A DNA stretch of 64,000 nt. Origin: Pantoea allii (lineage in GTDB: Bacteria > Pseudomonadota > Gammaproteobacteria > Enterobacterales > Enterobacteriaceae). Below the pieces are notes generated by a model. It ran no database searches. It worked only from the letters and a program-made list of their open reading frames with translations, and had not been told where the DNA came from. The translations under genes were made by a program, and so were the position numbers. The DNA is taken from assembly GCF_002307475.1 (NCBI RefSeq), contig NZ_NTMH01000003.1, forward strand, positions 124,001 through 188,000, given 5' to 3'. Shown here one piece after another: positions 9,638-18,901 of this stretch. Within the stretch, counting starts at the first letter, position 1. Every line of letters begins with the position of its first letter.

Positions 9638-11266
9638 TTAACGATCCTCTCGCTCATCACGATAAACGCCGGCAAACGAAGCGTTGCCAAACGGACTTAA
9701 TACCAGACCTTTAATATCATGCCGATAGGCTTGCAGGCGCAGGGATGAAGCCAGCGGCAGTACGGGCAGCTCGCGCGCCAGAATCTGCTGCGCCTTATCG
9801 TAGTTGTCAATGCGGCCAGACAGCTGCTGTGACAGCAAGGCATTTTTTAACGTGTCGTCAAACGCGGGCGAACACCAGTGAGCATAGTTGGTCTGGGAAC
9901 TGATGGCCGCACAGCTCAGTAGGGGGCGAAAGAAGCTGTCAGGATCGTTACTGTCGGTTGCCCAGCCTGCCAGCGTCAGATCGTGGTTCATCGCCATCAG
10001 CTGCGCCTCCTGAAAACGGCCTTCAACCGGAACGATAGTGACGCGCACGCCAATTTGCGCAAGGTCAGCCTGAATAAGTTCGGCCGTTTTAAGCGGTGCA
10101 GGGTTCCAGGACTGCGAGGCGGAAGGCACAACCAGACGCAGATGAAGATCTTTTACTCCCGCCGCCTCAAGCGCTTCTCTGGCTTTTTTGGGATCGAAAC
10201 CCGTAATGCTGGCATCGGTATCATAAGCCCAGGACGCGCGAGGTAAAATCGAGGCGGCCGTCTCAGCGGTGCCGTAGTAGATGGATTCCATCAGGCGCTC
10301 ATTATTGATCGCCAGCGCCAGCGCGTGACGAACGTCCGGCCGGTCGAGCGGCGGCTTGCGGGTGTTAAATGCCAGATAAGCGATGTTCATGCCGGGGCGC
10401 AGGGTCATGCGCAGCCGGGGATCGTCGCGCAGAATCGAGATTTGGCTGGCGGCGGGATAGGCGAGAACGTCGCATTCGCCCGTGAGCAACTTCGATAACC
10501 GTCCTGTTCCCCCGGCACCAAGATCGATAACCACCTGCTGCAGGCGCGGCACGCCTTTCCAGTAATGCGGGTTCCGCGCCAGACGAATATATTGCCCGCT
10601 GCGGTATTCGCTCAGCTGGAACGGGCCTGTTCCCACCGGTAGCCGGTCCAGCTCTTCCTGATGGCCCACTTTATCCAGACTGTCGGCGTACTCTTTCGAC
10701 AGAACGGGCGCGTAATGTGTCGCCAGATGCCAGAGAAACGAGGCGTCCGGGCTGTTAAGGCGGAACTCGACAGTGTCGTTATCGATTTTTTTAATGCTCT
10801 GAACCGAATCGGCAAACTGCAGGCTGTCGAAATAGGGGTAATAGCCGCCGTTAACATTATGCCAGGGATGTTTGCGATCAAACATGCGGGCAAAGCTGAA
10901 AACGACGTCATCGGCATTCATCGCGCGCGTGGGTGCAAAGTTTGAGGTGTGCTGAAACTGTACCCCGTGGCGCAGGTGAAAACGGTAGGTCGCGCCGTTA
11001 TCACGCACTTCCCAACTGGCGGCCAGATCGGACTGCAAACGGTAGGTGTAAGGATCGACATCCAACAGGCGGTCATATAACTGGACAGCCAGCGTATCCA
11101 CCGTTAAGCCACTGCTGGCCATCTGCGGATTAAACGTGTTCAGCGTGCCATTAACGCAATAGACGAATCCGCTTTGACGAATATCTCCAGCCGGTGTTGG
11201 CGCAGACCAGGCAGGCGCGCTTAACACGCTGAGACTCAGTAACAGCGAAGGAATTAGTTTTAACAT
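9638..11266 (-). CDS. sapA: SapA, periplasmic peptide-binding protein
   Basis: The substrate-binding protein of the Sap transporter, a class C (DppA/OppA-like) protein of 542 residues. A signal peptide covers about residues 1-22, with probable cleavage after AWS-A. Strong family stretches include SGFVYCVNG near the mature N-terminus, GGTGRLSKLLTGECDVL, and the C-terminal LVLSPFGNASFAGVYR. The start is ATG 11266; an upstream in-frame TTG would add three residues. sapA is first in sapABCDF. Its promoter lies in the 540-base interval that also holds ryhB. Confidence 0.96.
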   Translation of the reverse strand: MLKLIPSLLLSLSVLSAPAWSAPTPAGDIRQSGFVYCVNGTLNTFNPQMASSGLTVDTLAVQLYDRLLDVDPYTYRLQSDLAASWEVRDNGATYRFHLRHGVQFQHTSNFAPTRAMNADDVVFSFARMFDRKHPWHNVNGGYYPYFDSLQFADSVQSIKKIDNDTVEFRLNSPDASFLWHLATHYAPVLSKEYADSLDKVGHQEELDRLPVGTGPFQLSEYRSGQYIRLARNPHYWKGVPRLQQVVIDLGAGGTGRLSKLLTGECDVLAYPAASQISILRDDPRLRMTLRPGMNIAYLAFNTRKPPLDRPDVRHALALAINNERLMESIYYGTAETAASILPRASWAYDTDASITGFDPKKAREALEAAGVKDLHLRLVVPSASQSWNPAPLKTAELIQADLAQIGVRVTIVPVEGRFQEAQLMAMNHDLTLAGWATDSNDPDSFFRPLLSCAAISSQTNYAHWCSPAFDDTLKNALLSQQLSGRIDNYDKAQQILARELPVLPLASSLRLQAYRHDIKGLVLSPFGNASFAGVYRDEREDR

Positions 11267-11585
11267 AGAACTCAACGATTCTCAGGCATTAGGCAGAGTG
11301 TATCGCAAAGCGGGCGCGGCCCCAAATACGCATCGTCGATTGCCGGTTTTTCGCGCACCTGAGCGTAGAAAGAAGCGGCTAATGCTTCCTGGCCCGATTC
11401 CGATGGGGTTGTACCCGGGCGGGTTCGGCCAGGTTGGCGGCGTGAAAGGTATCCCCGTCGTCACCTTGTTAAATTCAATGCAAAGTCAAGCGCGACCAGC
11501 CCGTTGCAGCAGGGTAAAGGCGACGGGGGCGTTGTAATAAAGGCGCAGCATTGGTGTGGAAATGAGAAAAATTCTCAACAACCCC

Positions 11586-11620
11586 TTTACAGATGCGAAC
11601 AGGAATGATTATTATTCAGT
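11586..11620 (+). promoter_or_regulatory. ryhB promoter with overlapping Fur-type site
   Basis: TTTACA at 11586-11591 and TATTAT at 11610-11615, spaced by 18 bases, form a sigma-70-like promoter. The -10 region is embedded in GAATGATTATTATTC (11603-11617). Read on the other strand, this resembles the Fur box core GATAATnATAATCATT. Iron-loaded Fur would therefore cover the -10 and repress the RNA, as known for ryhB in E. coli. The site is inferred by eye, without a matrix score. Confidence 0.7.
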
Positions 11621-11621
11621 T

Positions 11622-11706
11622 GCGCTTCGACGGTGGCTCTACCGAAGAAGAGCACGACATTGCTCACATTGCTTCCAGTTGCCCGCTTCGGCGGGCCCTT
11701 TTTTCC
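11622..11706 (+). ncRNA. ryhB: RyhB small regulatory RNA
   Basis: Positions 11650-11680 carry the RyhB core GCACGACATTGCTCACATTG and continue with CTTCCAGT, essentially identical to the seed and Hfq region of E. coli RyhB. The core is preceded by a 5' stem-loop (CTTC/GAAG plus CGGT/ACCG). It is followed by a strong terminator (GCCCGC-TTCG-GCGGGC, arms 11681-11686 and 11691-11696, then CCTTTTTT). The length of about 85 nt compares with 90 nt in E. coli. RyhB base-pairs with and silences mRNAs for iron-using proteins when iron is scarce. In E. coli it lies between yhhX and yhhY; here it is between sapA and pspF, so the locus differs. The exact 5' end is estimated from the -10 element. Confidence 0.92.
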
Positions 11707-11815
11707 CGCCCCCATCCTTTTGACTCCACCCGCCCGGTCTCAGCCGTACAATGATCATTGTTTACCACAGCAACAACTCAGCGTTTATCTGCAATTTAAT
11801 CCGGTCGATCGTCCG

Positions 11816-12829
11816 TTATGCCTGGACGTCCCGCGCCTGGATACCGTGCTTTTTCATAATGGCTCTGAGCTGGTGGTAGGTGACGCCAAGTAAGCTGGCA
11901 GCGCGGCGTTGATTATATTTCGCCTGTTGCAGACTGATTTCCACCACATCGCGCTCCTGCTGGTTTTGCCACTGGCGCAGGTCGAGCGGCAGAGACGGCA
12001 GGGCAGCGGGTACATCTGGCGTGCTGGCAGGAAGCGGAGCTTCTTCAGGGGCCGTACGACGCGCAAACGGGTTGATGATAATCTCATCCAGCGGTTCATC
12101 GCTGGTGTTGTGGCGGTACACCGACCGCTCAACGACGTTTTTAAGTTCACGCACATTACCCGGCCAGTGATGATCAAGTAAGGTGTTTTGCGCCTGCTGT
12201 GTAAAGCCTGGAAACAGGGGCAGCCCCAGTTCACGACACATCTGGATAGCGAAATGATCGGCCATGACCAAAATATCGCTACGGCGCTCGCGTAACGGCG
12301 GCAGTTGAACGACATCAAACGCCAGGCGGTCCAGCAGGTCTGCGCGAAACTGCCCTGCGGCCGCGAGCGCCGGTAAGTCTTCATTGGTGGCGCAGATCAG
12401 GCGCACATTGACCTGAAAGACGTGGTTGCCGCCGACGCGCTCCAACTGACCATATTCAATGACCCTCAGGAGTTTTTCCTGCACCAGCATTGGCGCGGTA
12501 GCCAGCTCATCAAGAAACAGCGTGCCGCCGTCTGCACGCTCAAAACGGCCCAGATGACGCTTCTGCGCACCGGTAAATGCTCCGGCTTCGTGGCCAAAAA
12601 GCTCAGAATCCAGCAAGTTTTCATTCAGCGCAGCACAGTTGAGTGAGATGAAAGGGCCTTGCCAGCGGTCTGAAAGATAGTGCAGACGGCTGGCGATCAG
12701 CTCTTTACCTGTACCGCGTTCGCCCACTACCAACACGGGTTTTTCCAGCGGAGCGAGTTTCGACACCTGTTCCAGTACTTCCAGAAAGTTGTTCGATTCC
12801 CCCAGCAGGTTGTCGTTATTAACGGACAT
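11816..12829 (-). CDS. pspF: PspF, sigma-54 enhancer-binding activator of the phage-shock operon
   Basis: PspF is an AAA+ activator that remodels sigma-54 RNA polymerase at psp promoters. PspA binds and inhibits it. It lacks an N-terminal sensory domain. Walker A is GERGTGKE (36-43), the sigma-54 contact loop is GAFTGA (83-88), and a Fis-type helix-turn-helix closes the C-terminus (RRAASLLGVTYHQLRAIMKK). I place the start at ATG 12829, because MSVNNDNLLGE then aligns without gaps to the E. coli start; a GTG five codons upstream is possible. About 337 residues against 325 in E. coli: the extra length is in the linker before the DNA-binding domain. It is divergent from pspA. Confidence 0.96.
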   Translation of the reverse strand: MSVNNDNLLGESNNFLEVLEQVSKLAPLEKPVLVVGERGTGKELIASRLHYLSDRWQGPFISLNCAALNENLLDSELFGHEAGAFTGAQKRHLGRFERADGGTLFLDELATAPMLVQEKLLRVIEYGQLERVGGNHVFQVNVRLICATNEDLPALAAAGQFRADLLDRLAFDVVQLPPLRERRSDILVMADHFAIQMCRELGLPLFPGFTQQAQNTLLDHHWPGNVRELKNVVERSVYRHNTSDEPLDEIIINPFARRTAPEEAPLPASTPDVPAALPSLPLDLRQWQNQQERDVVEISLQQAKYNQRRAASLLGVTYHQLRAIMKKHGIQARDVQA

Positions 12830-12925
12830 GATGAATTTCGCCACGGATTAATCAATTTAACTATCTTAGAACAGTTTAAAAAAACTGCAAAGCCACCAAT
12901 GCAAATAAAATCAATAAGATAAAAG

Positions 12926-12942
12926 TTGGCACGCATCTTGAA
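12926..12942 (+). promoter_or_regulatory. Sigma-54 promoter of pspABCD
   Basis: TTGGCACGCATCTTGAA fits the -24/-12 consensus (TGGCACG-N4-TTGC), with A instead of C in the -12 block. It lies 50 bases upstream of the pspA start codon. The AT-rich DNA between it and pspF (12840-12920) is where PspF and IHF would bind. That part is inferred from E. coli. Confidence 0.8.
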
Positions 12943-12992
12943 TCAGGTATCACCAGCAAGATGAAACCATGACAAATAAGAGGAACATCATT

Positions 12993-13658
12993 ATGGGTAT
13001 TTTTTCTCGTTTCACTGACATCGTTAATGCCAACATTAATTCACTGCTTGAGCGTGCAGAAGATCCGCAGAAGCTGGTGCGCCTGATGATTCAGGAAATG
13101 GAAGACACGCTGGTTGAAGTCCGTTCCACCTCTGCCCGCGCCCTGGCTGAAAAGAAACAGCTGTCACGCCGCATCGAACAGGCCGAGATTCAGCAGGTGG
13201 AATGGCAGGACAAAGCCGAACTGGCCCTGCGTAAAGATAAAGAGGATCTGGCCCGTTCAGCGTTAATCGAAAAACAGAAACTGACCGATCTGATTGCCTC
13301 GCTGAAGCAGGAAGTTGCGCAGGTAGAAGAGACGCTGGCGCGTATGAAAGGTGAAATCACCGAGCTGGAGAAAAAGCTGAGCGAAACCCGTGCACGTCAG
13401 CAGGCCCTTACGCTGCGTCATCAGGCCGCGTCTTCTTCACGTGATGTGCGTCGCCAACTGGACAGCGGTAAAATTGATGAGGCGATGGCCCGCTTCGAAT
13501 CATTTGAACGTCGCATCGACCACATGGAAGCGGAAGCAGAGAGCCACGGTTTTGGTAAACCTAAAACGCTGGATCAGCAGTTCACCGACCTGAAAGCGGA
13601 TGATGAAATCAGTCAACAACTCAACGCGCTGAAAGCCAAAATGAACCGCAGCGAATAA
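12993..13658 (+). CDS. pspA: PspA, phage-shock membrane-stress protein
   Basis: A 221-residue ESCRT-III-related coiled-coil protein. It inhibits PspF when the membrane is intact, and binds and stabilises the inner membrane on stress. The start at ATG 12993 gives [20 protein letters not shown], the conserved amphipathic helix; an in-frame ATG 24 bases upstream is not conserved. Most of residues 30-185 is heptad-rich, charged coiled coil. It is the first gene of pspABCD behind the sigma-54 promoter. Confidence 0.97.
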   Translation: MGIFSRFTDIVNANINSLLERAEDPQKLVRLMIQEMEDTLVEVRSTSARALAEKKQLSRRIEQAEIQQVEWQDKAELALRKDKEDLARSALIEKQKLTDLIASLKQEVAQVEETLARMKGEITELEKKLSETRARQQALTLRHQAASSSRDVRRQLDSGKIDEAMARFESFERRIDHMEAEAESHGFGKPKTLDQQFTDLKADDEISQQLNALKAKMNRSE

Positions 13659-13695
13659 TAAGCCGCTTTCTGCTGGAAAGGATTAAGGAGAGTCA

Positions 13696-13923
13696 ATGAG
13701 CGCACTATTTTTAGCCATACCTTTAACAATATTTGTGCTGTTTGTGGCACCTGTCTGGCTATGGCTACATTACAGTAACAAGCGCAACGGCGGGGCAGAT
13801 CTGTCGCAAAGCCAGATGCAGCGCCTGCAACAGGTGACCAAAGATGCACAGCGCATGCGGGATCGTATTGATGCCCTTGAAGCCATCCTTGATGCTGAAC
13901 ATCCTAACTGGAGGCAACCATGA
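13696..13923 (+). CDS. pspB: PspB, phage-shock inner-membrane protein
   Basis: A 75-residue protein with one N-terminal membrane helix (residues 3-25) and a cytoplasmic leucine-zipper-like helix (LQQVTKDAQRMRDRIDALEAIL). PspB works with PspC to sense envelope stress and release PspF from PspA. A good Shine-Dalgarno (AAGGAGAG) precedes it. It overlaps pspC by 4 bases. Confidence 0.96.
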   Translation: MSALFLAIPLTIFVLFVAPVWLWLHYSNKRNGGADLSQSQMQRLQQVTKDAQRMRDRIDALEAILDAEHPNWRQP

Positions 13924-14270
13924 TGAAAGGCCGCACGCTATGGCGCAAGCCTGACGAAGGGAAACTGATGGGGGTTTGTGCCGGCTTAGCCGAATACCTT
14001 GATGTGCCGGTGCGACTGCTTCGTGTCATTGTCGTATTGTCGCTGTTCTTTGGTCTGTTCGTGTTTACGGTGATTGCCTATTTCGTGTTGGGTTTTGTCC
14101 TGGACGTCAAACCGCCAGGCGCAGACAACGGGGAACATCAACCCAGCCCCGGCGAATTGCTGGACCAACTGGAAACTGCACTGCAGCAGGACGAACGTAA
14201 TGTCCGGGATATCGAACGTTACGTCACCTCTGAAACCTTTAGCGTGCGCAGTCGTTTCCGTCAGATTTAA
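13920..14270 (+). CDS. pspC: PspC, phage-shock inner-membrane sensor
   Basis: A 116-residue member of the PspC family. It has the N-terminal cytoplasmic motif RKPDEGKLMGVCAGLAEY, a hydrophobic region at about 35-65, and a C-terminal helix (LLDQLETALQQDERNVRDIERYV). PspC binds PspA on stress and so derepresses the operon. It can also counter secretin toxicity. Two adjacent ATG codons occur at the start, overlapping the pspB stop. Confidence 0.96.
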   Translation: MMKGRTLWRKPDEGKLMGVCAGLAEYLDVPVRLLRVIVVLSLFFGLFVFTVIAYFVLGFVLDVKPPGADNGEHQPSPGELLDQLETALQQDERNVRDIERYVTSETFSVRSRFRQI

Positions 14271-14324
14271 CCGTTGTCCTGCGGCGGGCCAGACTGGCCC
14301 TCTGCGGACCGTCAGGAGGAAGTG

Positions 14325-14573
14325 ATGACTGTTTCACGCACTGCGGCTTTTCGTCATCGTGCAACACCTGCATTGAAGTCAGCCGCCAAATTTATCATTA
14401 TCAATGCGGTAACCTATGGTCCTGCTGGCGTGACCGGCTGGGCCGTAAAATCGGTGGCGCGCCGTCCACTTCGTCTTCTGTTAGGACTGGCGCTTGAGCC
14501 GCTGCTGAAACGCGTGATGAGCCGGGTTGCATCACGCTTCATCAAGGAGAAAGATGAAAAGACTGCAAACTGA
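14325..14573 (+). CDS. pspD: PspD, phage-shock peripheral membrane protein
   Basis: An 82-residue protein homologous to E. coli PspD (73 aa) through YGPAGVTGWAVKSVARRPLR and LALEPLLKR. The N-terminal 25 residues differ. The start is ATG 14325 with a textbook AGGAGGA seven bases upstream; a longer frame from 14274 lacks similarity. It overlaps ycjX by 20 bases. Its role in the Psp response is minor and poorly defined. E. coli pspE (rhodanese) is absent downstream. Confidence 0.93.
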   Translation: MTVSRTAAFRHRATPALKSAAKFIIINAVTYGPAGVTGWAVKSVARRPLRLLLGLALEPLLKRVMSRVASRFIKEKDEKTAN

Positions 14574-15957
14574 GTTGCTGGCATTGATGAACCGCGGCGT
14601 CGATCGACACCTTCGTCTGGCGGTGACGGGACTGAGCCGCAGTGGTAAAACGGCCTTCATTACCTCGCTGGTTAACCAGCTCCTTTCTGTACACAGCGGC
14701 GCACGACTGCCGCTGTTTTCTGTGGTGCGCGATGAGCGCCTGTTGGGCGTGAAACGTGTGCCGCAACGGGATATGGGCACCGCCCGTTTCACCTATGATG
14801 AAGGGCTGGCGCAGCTGTACAGTACGCCGCCCGCCTGGCCCACGCCCACGCGAGGCGTCAGTGAAATGCGGCTGGCACTCCGTTACCGTCCCAATGATTC
14901 ATTGCTCCGCCATCTCAAAGATACCGCCACGCTCTATCTTGAAATTGTTGACTACCCAGGTGAGTGGCTGCTCGATCTGCCTATGCTGGCACAGGATTAC
15001 CTCACCTGGACCTGGTCGCGGCAGATGAACGGCTTAATGCAGGGCGATCGCGCAGACTGGGCCGCACCCTGGCGCGAACATTGTCAAAAACTCGATCCGC
15101 TTGCCCCCGCCGATGAAAACCGCCTGGCCGGGATCGCCGCAGCCTGGACTGATTACCTGCATCGGTGTAAAGCGGAAGGGCTGCACTTTATTCAGCCGGG
15201 GCGTTTTGTGCTGCCCGGCGAGATGGCGGGCGCGCCAGCGCTGCAGTTTTTTCCGTGGCCGACAGCTGATGAAGCCCAGGCGGCTAAGCTGGCGCAGGCG
15301 GACAAAGGCAGTAACTTTGCCATGCTGCAGCAGCGATTTAATTACTACTGCCAGCACGTGGTGAAAGGGTTCTATAAAAATCATTTTCTGCGCTTTGACC
15401 GCCAGATCGTACTGGTGGATTGTCTGCAGCCGCTCAACAGCGGGCCGCAGGCGTTTAACGATATGCGCCTGGCGCTAACCCAGTTGATGCAGAGCTTCCA
15501 TTACGGACAGCGTACGCTGTTTCGGCGGCTGTTTTCACCCGTGATTGATAAGCTGTTATTTGCCGCCACGAAAGCCGATCACATCACCAGCGATCAGCAT
15601 GGCAATATGGTTTCGCTGTTGCAGCAGCTGGTGCAGGATGCCTGGCAAAACGCGGCGTTCGAAGGCATCAGCATGGACTGCATCGGCCTGGCCTCGGTTC
15701 AGGCCACGCAAAGCGGGCTGGTCGATCATCGTGGCGAAAAAATTCCGGCACTACGAGGTCATCGCCTGCAGGACGGCGAGGCATTAACCGTTTATCCGGG
15801 TGAGGTTCCGCCGCGGCTGCCAGGCAGCGCGTTCTGGCAGCAGCAAGGCTTTCAGTTTGAGCAGTTTCGCCCGCAGCAGCTGGATATCGATCGCCCCGTA
15901 CCGCATATCCGCATGGATGCGGCACTGGAATTTTTACTGGGAGATAAATTGCGATGA
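14554..15957 (+). CDS. ycjX: YcjX family P-loop GTPase-like protein
   Basis: A 467-residue protein with Walker A GLSRSGKT at residues 26-33, closely matching E. coli YcjX (465 aa, DUF463). The family is a stress-induced GTPase, often in the Psp regulon. The substrate process is unknown. The start at ATG 14554 is set by MKRLQ of the family and the AAGGAGAAAG site inside the pspD end; the 9-codon longer frame is not supported. ycjX and ycjF overlap (ATGA), suggesting one transcript with psp or a shared sigma-54 readthrough. Confidence 0.95.
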   Translation: MKRLQTELLALMNRGVDRHLRLAVTGLSRSGKTAFITSLVNQLLSVHSGARLPLFSVVRDERLLGVKRVPQRDMGTARFTYDEGLAQLYSTPPAWPTPTRGVSEMRLALRYRPNDSLLRHLKDTATLYLEIVDYPGEWLLDLPMLAQDYLTWTWSRQMNGLMQGDRADWAAPWREHCQKLDPLAPADENRLAGIAAAWTDYLHRCKAEGLHFIQPGRFVLPGEMAGAPALQFFPWPTADEAQAAKLAQADKGSNFAMLQQRFNYYCQHVVKGFYKNHFLRFDRQIVLVDCLQPLNSGPQAFNDMRLALTQLMQSFHYGQRTLFRRLFSPVIDKLLFAATKADHITSDQHGNMVSLLQQLVQDAWQNAAFEGISMDCIGLASVQATQSGLVDHRGEKIPALRGHRLQDGEALTVYPGEVPPRLPGSAFWQQQGFQFEQFRPQQLDIDRPVPHIRMDAALEFLLGDKLR

Positions 15958-17015
15958 GCGATCCGTTGAAACCGCGCATTGATTTTGCCCGGCCTCTGGA
16001 CGATAAGCCCGACGCGGTGTTGCGTCCGGCTCAGACGTTTGAAGCCGATTCACAGGCCGCCTTTTTAGCCGTGCAGGATAACGAGGCGGCGGTTGAAGAA
16101 GAAAGTGCAGGCGAGCGGGCGGTCGAGGCGGCCTTAAAACCCAAACGCAGCCTGTGGCGTAAAATGGTGGGCGCTGGCCTGGCGCTGTTTGGCGTCAGCG
16201 TGGTGGCGCAGGGCGTGCAATGGAGCCACAATGCCTGGCTGGCTCAGGACTGGTTTGCACTGGGCAGCGGCATGGCGGGCGGGCTGATTGTGCTTGCTGG
16301 CGTCGGCGCGCTGACCAGCGAGTGGCGTCGTTTGTATCAGCTCCGTCAGCGGGCCGAAGAGCGCGATCTGGGCCGGGAACTGCTCAACAGTCACGGCATT
16401 GGGAAAGGACGTGCCTTTTGTGAAAAGCTGGCGCGCCAGGCCGAACTCGATCAGGCGCATCCTGCCTTGCAGCGCTGGCATGCTGCGCGCCATGAAACCC
16501 ACAATGACGGGGAAACGGTCCGGCTTTATGCCCAGATGGTGCAGCCTGTTCTTGACCGCCAGGCGCGGCGGGAAATCAGCCGTCATGCGGCCGAATCCGC
16601 GCTGATGATCGCGGTTAGTCCCCTGGCACTGGTCGATATGGCGTTTATCGCCTGGCGTAACTTACGACTGGTCAACCGGATTGCCGCCATCTACGGCATT
16701 GAGCTGGGGTATTTTAGTCGGCTGCGTTTGTTCCGACTGGTGCTGCTGAACATGGCCTTTGCCGGGGCTTCCGAGCTGGTGCGTGAAGTTGGGATGGACT
16801 GGATGTCGCAGGACATCGCCGCCAGGCTTTCGACGCGTGCTGCGCAGGGCATCGGCGCGGGATTGCTGACGGCGCGTCTGGGCATTAAAGCGATGGAGTT
16901 ATGCCGCCCCTTACCCTGGCTCGAAAACGATAAACCGCGCCTGGGTGATTACCGTCGTGAGCTGTTGGGGCAGTTAAAAGACGCGCTACAAAAGGGCGGC
17001 GACAAACGCCAGTAA
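15954..17015 (+). CDS. ycjF: YcjF, UPF0283 inner-membrane protein
   Basis: 353 residues, the same length as E. coli YcjF. The N-terminal 60 residues are charged and cytoplasmic. Hydrophobic helices follow at about 70-95 and 100-122, and a long soluble/membrane-associated C-terminal region contains further hydrophobic stretches near 215-260. It is translationally coupled to ycjX and conserved as a pair with it. The function is unknown beyond membership of the phage-shock neighbourhood. The 279 bases downstream hold no gene that I can support; tyrR promoter elements must lie there. Confidence 0.94.
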   Translation: MSDPLKPRIDFARPLDDKPDAVLRPAQTFEADSQAAFLAVQDNEAAVEEESAGERAVEAALKPKRSLWRKMVGAGLALFGVSVVAQGVQWSHNAWLAQDWFALGSGMAGGLIVLAGVGALTSEWRRLYQLRQRAEERDLGRELLNSHGIGKGRAFCEKLARQAELDQAHPALQRWHAARHETHNDGETVRLYAQMVQPVLDRQARREISRHAAESALMIAVSPLALVDMAFIAWRNLRLVNRIAAIYGIELGYFSRLRLFRLVLLNMAFAGASELVREVGMDWMSQDIAARLSTRAAQGIGAGLLTARLGIKAMELCRPLPWLENDKPRLGDYRRELLGQLKDALQKGGDKRQ

Positions 17016-17294
17016 ATGAAACAGGATGACGAGCGCAGTGGCCCAACGGCGCGGTCATGTCGTTCTGCGGTACGTGAACGAAGGCGCATCAGCCGTATTG
17101 TGACATGCCTGCCGGTGCGTGTTTATTCCCAACCAACTCAGCACGCGTAAGGCCGTCATCCTGGCTGATGCCGTTTACGCATTTAAAAAAACGCGTGTGC
17201 GTTAGCGCTGTCAACTTTTCCTGACAGCCCTCTTTCTGCGGGCGGGTTATTTAGCGTATTATCGCCAAATATCAAACGGATTAAGGCCTACGCA

Positions 17295-18860
17295 ATGCGT
17301 TTAGAAGTGTTTTGTCAGGACCGTATCGGGCTGGCGCGCGAATTGCTCGACCTGCTGGTGGCGCGCAGCATCGATCTTCGCGGCATTGAAGTCGCCGCCT
17401 CAGGCCGCATCTATCTTAATTTCTCTACGCTGGAATTCGAACAGTTCAGTAATCTGATGGCGGAAATCCGCCGTACGCCGGGCGTGACTGATGTCCGCAC
17501 TGTGCCCTATATGCCTTCCGAACGTGAGCACCGGGTTCTGAGCGCCTTACTGGTGGCCATGCCGGAGCCGGTGTTTTCGGTGGACCTGAGAAGTAAGGTT
17601 GAGCTGGCGAACCCGGCGGCACAAAACCTGTTTAATCTTGATGAAAACAAGATCCGCAACGTGACGGCCGATCATCTGATCAACGGCTTCAACTTTATGC
17701 GCTGGCTGGAAAGCGACCGCGTTCAGGCTCAGGCACAACATGTGGTGATAGAAGGGCGCGATTTCCTGATGGAAGCGCATCCGATCTACCTGTCAGAAGA
17801 AAATGACCAGGCAGAACAGCTTGTCGGTGCGATGGTGATGCTGAAGTCCACCGCTCGCATGGGCCGCCAGTTGCAGAGTCTGGTCGTCACCGACGAAACC
17901 GAGTTCGATCATATCGTTGCGGTCACGCCCAAAATGCGTCAGGTCGTGGAACAGGCGCGCAAGCTGGCGATGCATGATGCGCCGCTCCTGATCATCGGTG
18001 ACACCGGTACGGGCAAAGATATGCTGGCGCGGGCCTGCCACTTACGCAGCGCTCGCGGGAAAATGCCTTTTCTGGCCCTCAACTGCGCATCCCTGCCGGA
18101 TGATGTGGCGGAAAGTGAGCTTTTTGGTCACGCGGCGGGTGCCTATCCTAATGCGCTAGAGGGAAAAAAAGGCTTTTTCGAGCAGGCTAACGGCGGGTCG
18201 GTACTGCTGGATGAGATTGGTGAGATGTCGCCGACCATGCAGACCAAACTGCTGCGCTTTCTCAACGACGGCACGTTCCGGCGGGTGGGTGAAGAGCACG
18301 AAGTTCACGTCAATGTCCGCGTGATTTGCGCGACCCAGAAGAATCTGTTTGAGCTGGTGCAACGTGGTGAGTTCAGGGAAGACCTTTTTTACCGGCTCAA
18401 CGTGCTGACGCTAAACCTGCCGCCCCTGCGCGAGCGGGTTCAGGACATTATGCCGTTAACGGACATGTTTGTGGCGCGCTTCGCCGATGAACAGGGCATT
18501 CCGCGTCCACGGTTGTCCTCACAGCTGAATGCTTTTCTGATGCGCTATAACTGGCCCGGAAACGTGCGTCAGCTCAAAAACGCGCTGTATCGTGCCTTAA
18601 CGCAACTGGAAGGCCACGAATTACGGCCTCAGGATATCGTTTTACCTGAACAGGCACTGGATGTGTCACTCGGGGAAGAGGCGATGGAAGGAACGCTGGA
18701 CCAGATCACCAGCCGCTTTGAGCGGTCAATTCTGACGCGTTTATACCTTTCTTATCCCAGCACGCGCAAACTGGCAAAACGCCTGGGCGTTTCCCATACG
18801 GCCATTGCCAATAAATTGCGAGAGTACGGTTTAGGTCAAAAACGCGGCGACAGCGAATAA
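17295..18860 (+). CDS. tyrR: TyrR, aromatic amino-acid regulator
   Basis: TyrR controls aromatic amino-acid synthesis and transport genes with Tyr, Phe or Trp as cofactors. The order is an ACT domain (1 to about 75), PAS domain (about 80-190), AAA+ domain (Walker A GDTGTGKD 235-242, Walker B VLLDE 303-307) and a C-terminal helix-turn-helix (RKLAKRLGVSHTAIANKLRE). At 521 residues it is 8 longer than E. coli TyrR. Most of the excess is an insertion at 281-288. It reads HAAGAYPNALEGKK where E. coli has HAPEGKK, so the place of the sigma-54 contact loop GAFTGA is partly filled by GAYPNA. The residues differ from the functional loop, so sigma-70 action is still expected. It starts at ATG 17295. 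Confidence 0.97.
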   Translation: MRLEVFCQDRIGLARELLDLLVARSIDLRGIEVAASGRIYLNFSTLEFEQFSNLMAEIRRTPGVTDVRTVPYMPSEREHRVLSALLVAMPEPVFSVDLRSKVELANPAAQNLFNLDENKIRNVTADHLINGFNFMRWLESDRVQAQAQHVVIEGRDFLMEAHPIYLSEENDQAEQLVGAMVMLKSTARMGRQLQSLVVTDETEFDHIVAVTPKMRQVVEQARKLAMHDAPLLIIGDTGTGKDMLARACHLRSARGKMPFLALNCASLPDDVAESELFGHAAGAYPNALEGKKGFFEQANGGSVLLDEIGEMSPTMQTKLLRFLNDGTFRRVGEEHEVHVNVRVICATQKNLFELVQRGEFREDLFYRLNVLTLNLPPLRERVQDIMPLTDMFVARFADEQGIPRPRLSSQLNAFLMRYNWPGNVRQLKNALYRALTQLEGHELRPQDIVLPEQALDVSLGEEAMEGTLDQITSRFERSILTRLYLSYPSTRKLAKRLGVSHTAIANKLREYGLGQKRGDSE

Positions 18861-18868
18861 AACAAACG

Positions 18869-18895
18869 CAGCGGATAAGTCTGGCTTATCCGCTG
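18869..18895 (-). terminator. Shared terminator between tyrR and tpx
   Basis: An 11-base-pair stem (CAGCGGATAAG / CTTATCCGCTG, 5-base loop) lies between the convergent genes. On the minus strand it is followed by TTTGTTTTATT, so it best serves tpx. It may also act for tyrR. Confidence 0.75.
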
Positions 18896-18901
18896 TGGTC
18901 A

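Noticed and set aside
11282..11464. 60-residue minus-strand ORF upstream of sapA
   Set aside because: Low-complexity, no RBS, no similarity; the region is promoter DNA for sapA and ryhB.
17016..17294. Possible small RNA or gene between ycjF and tyrR
   Set aside because: No terminator with a T-run, no known sRNA seed and no ORF with an RBS were found; only promoter DNA is inferred.
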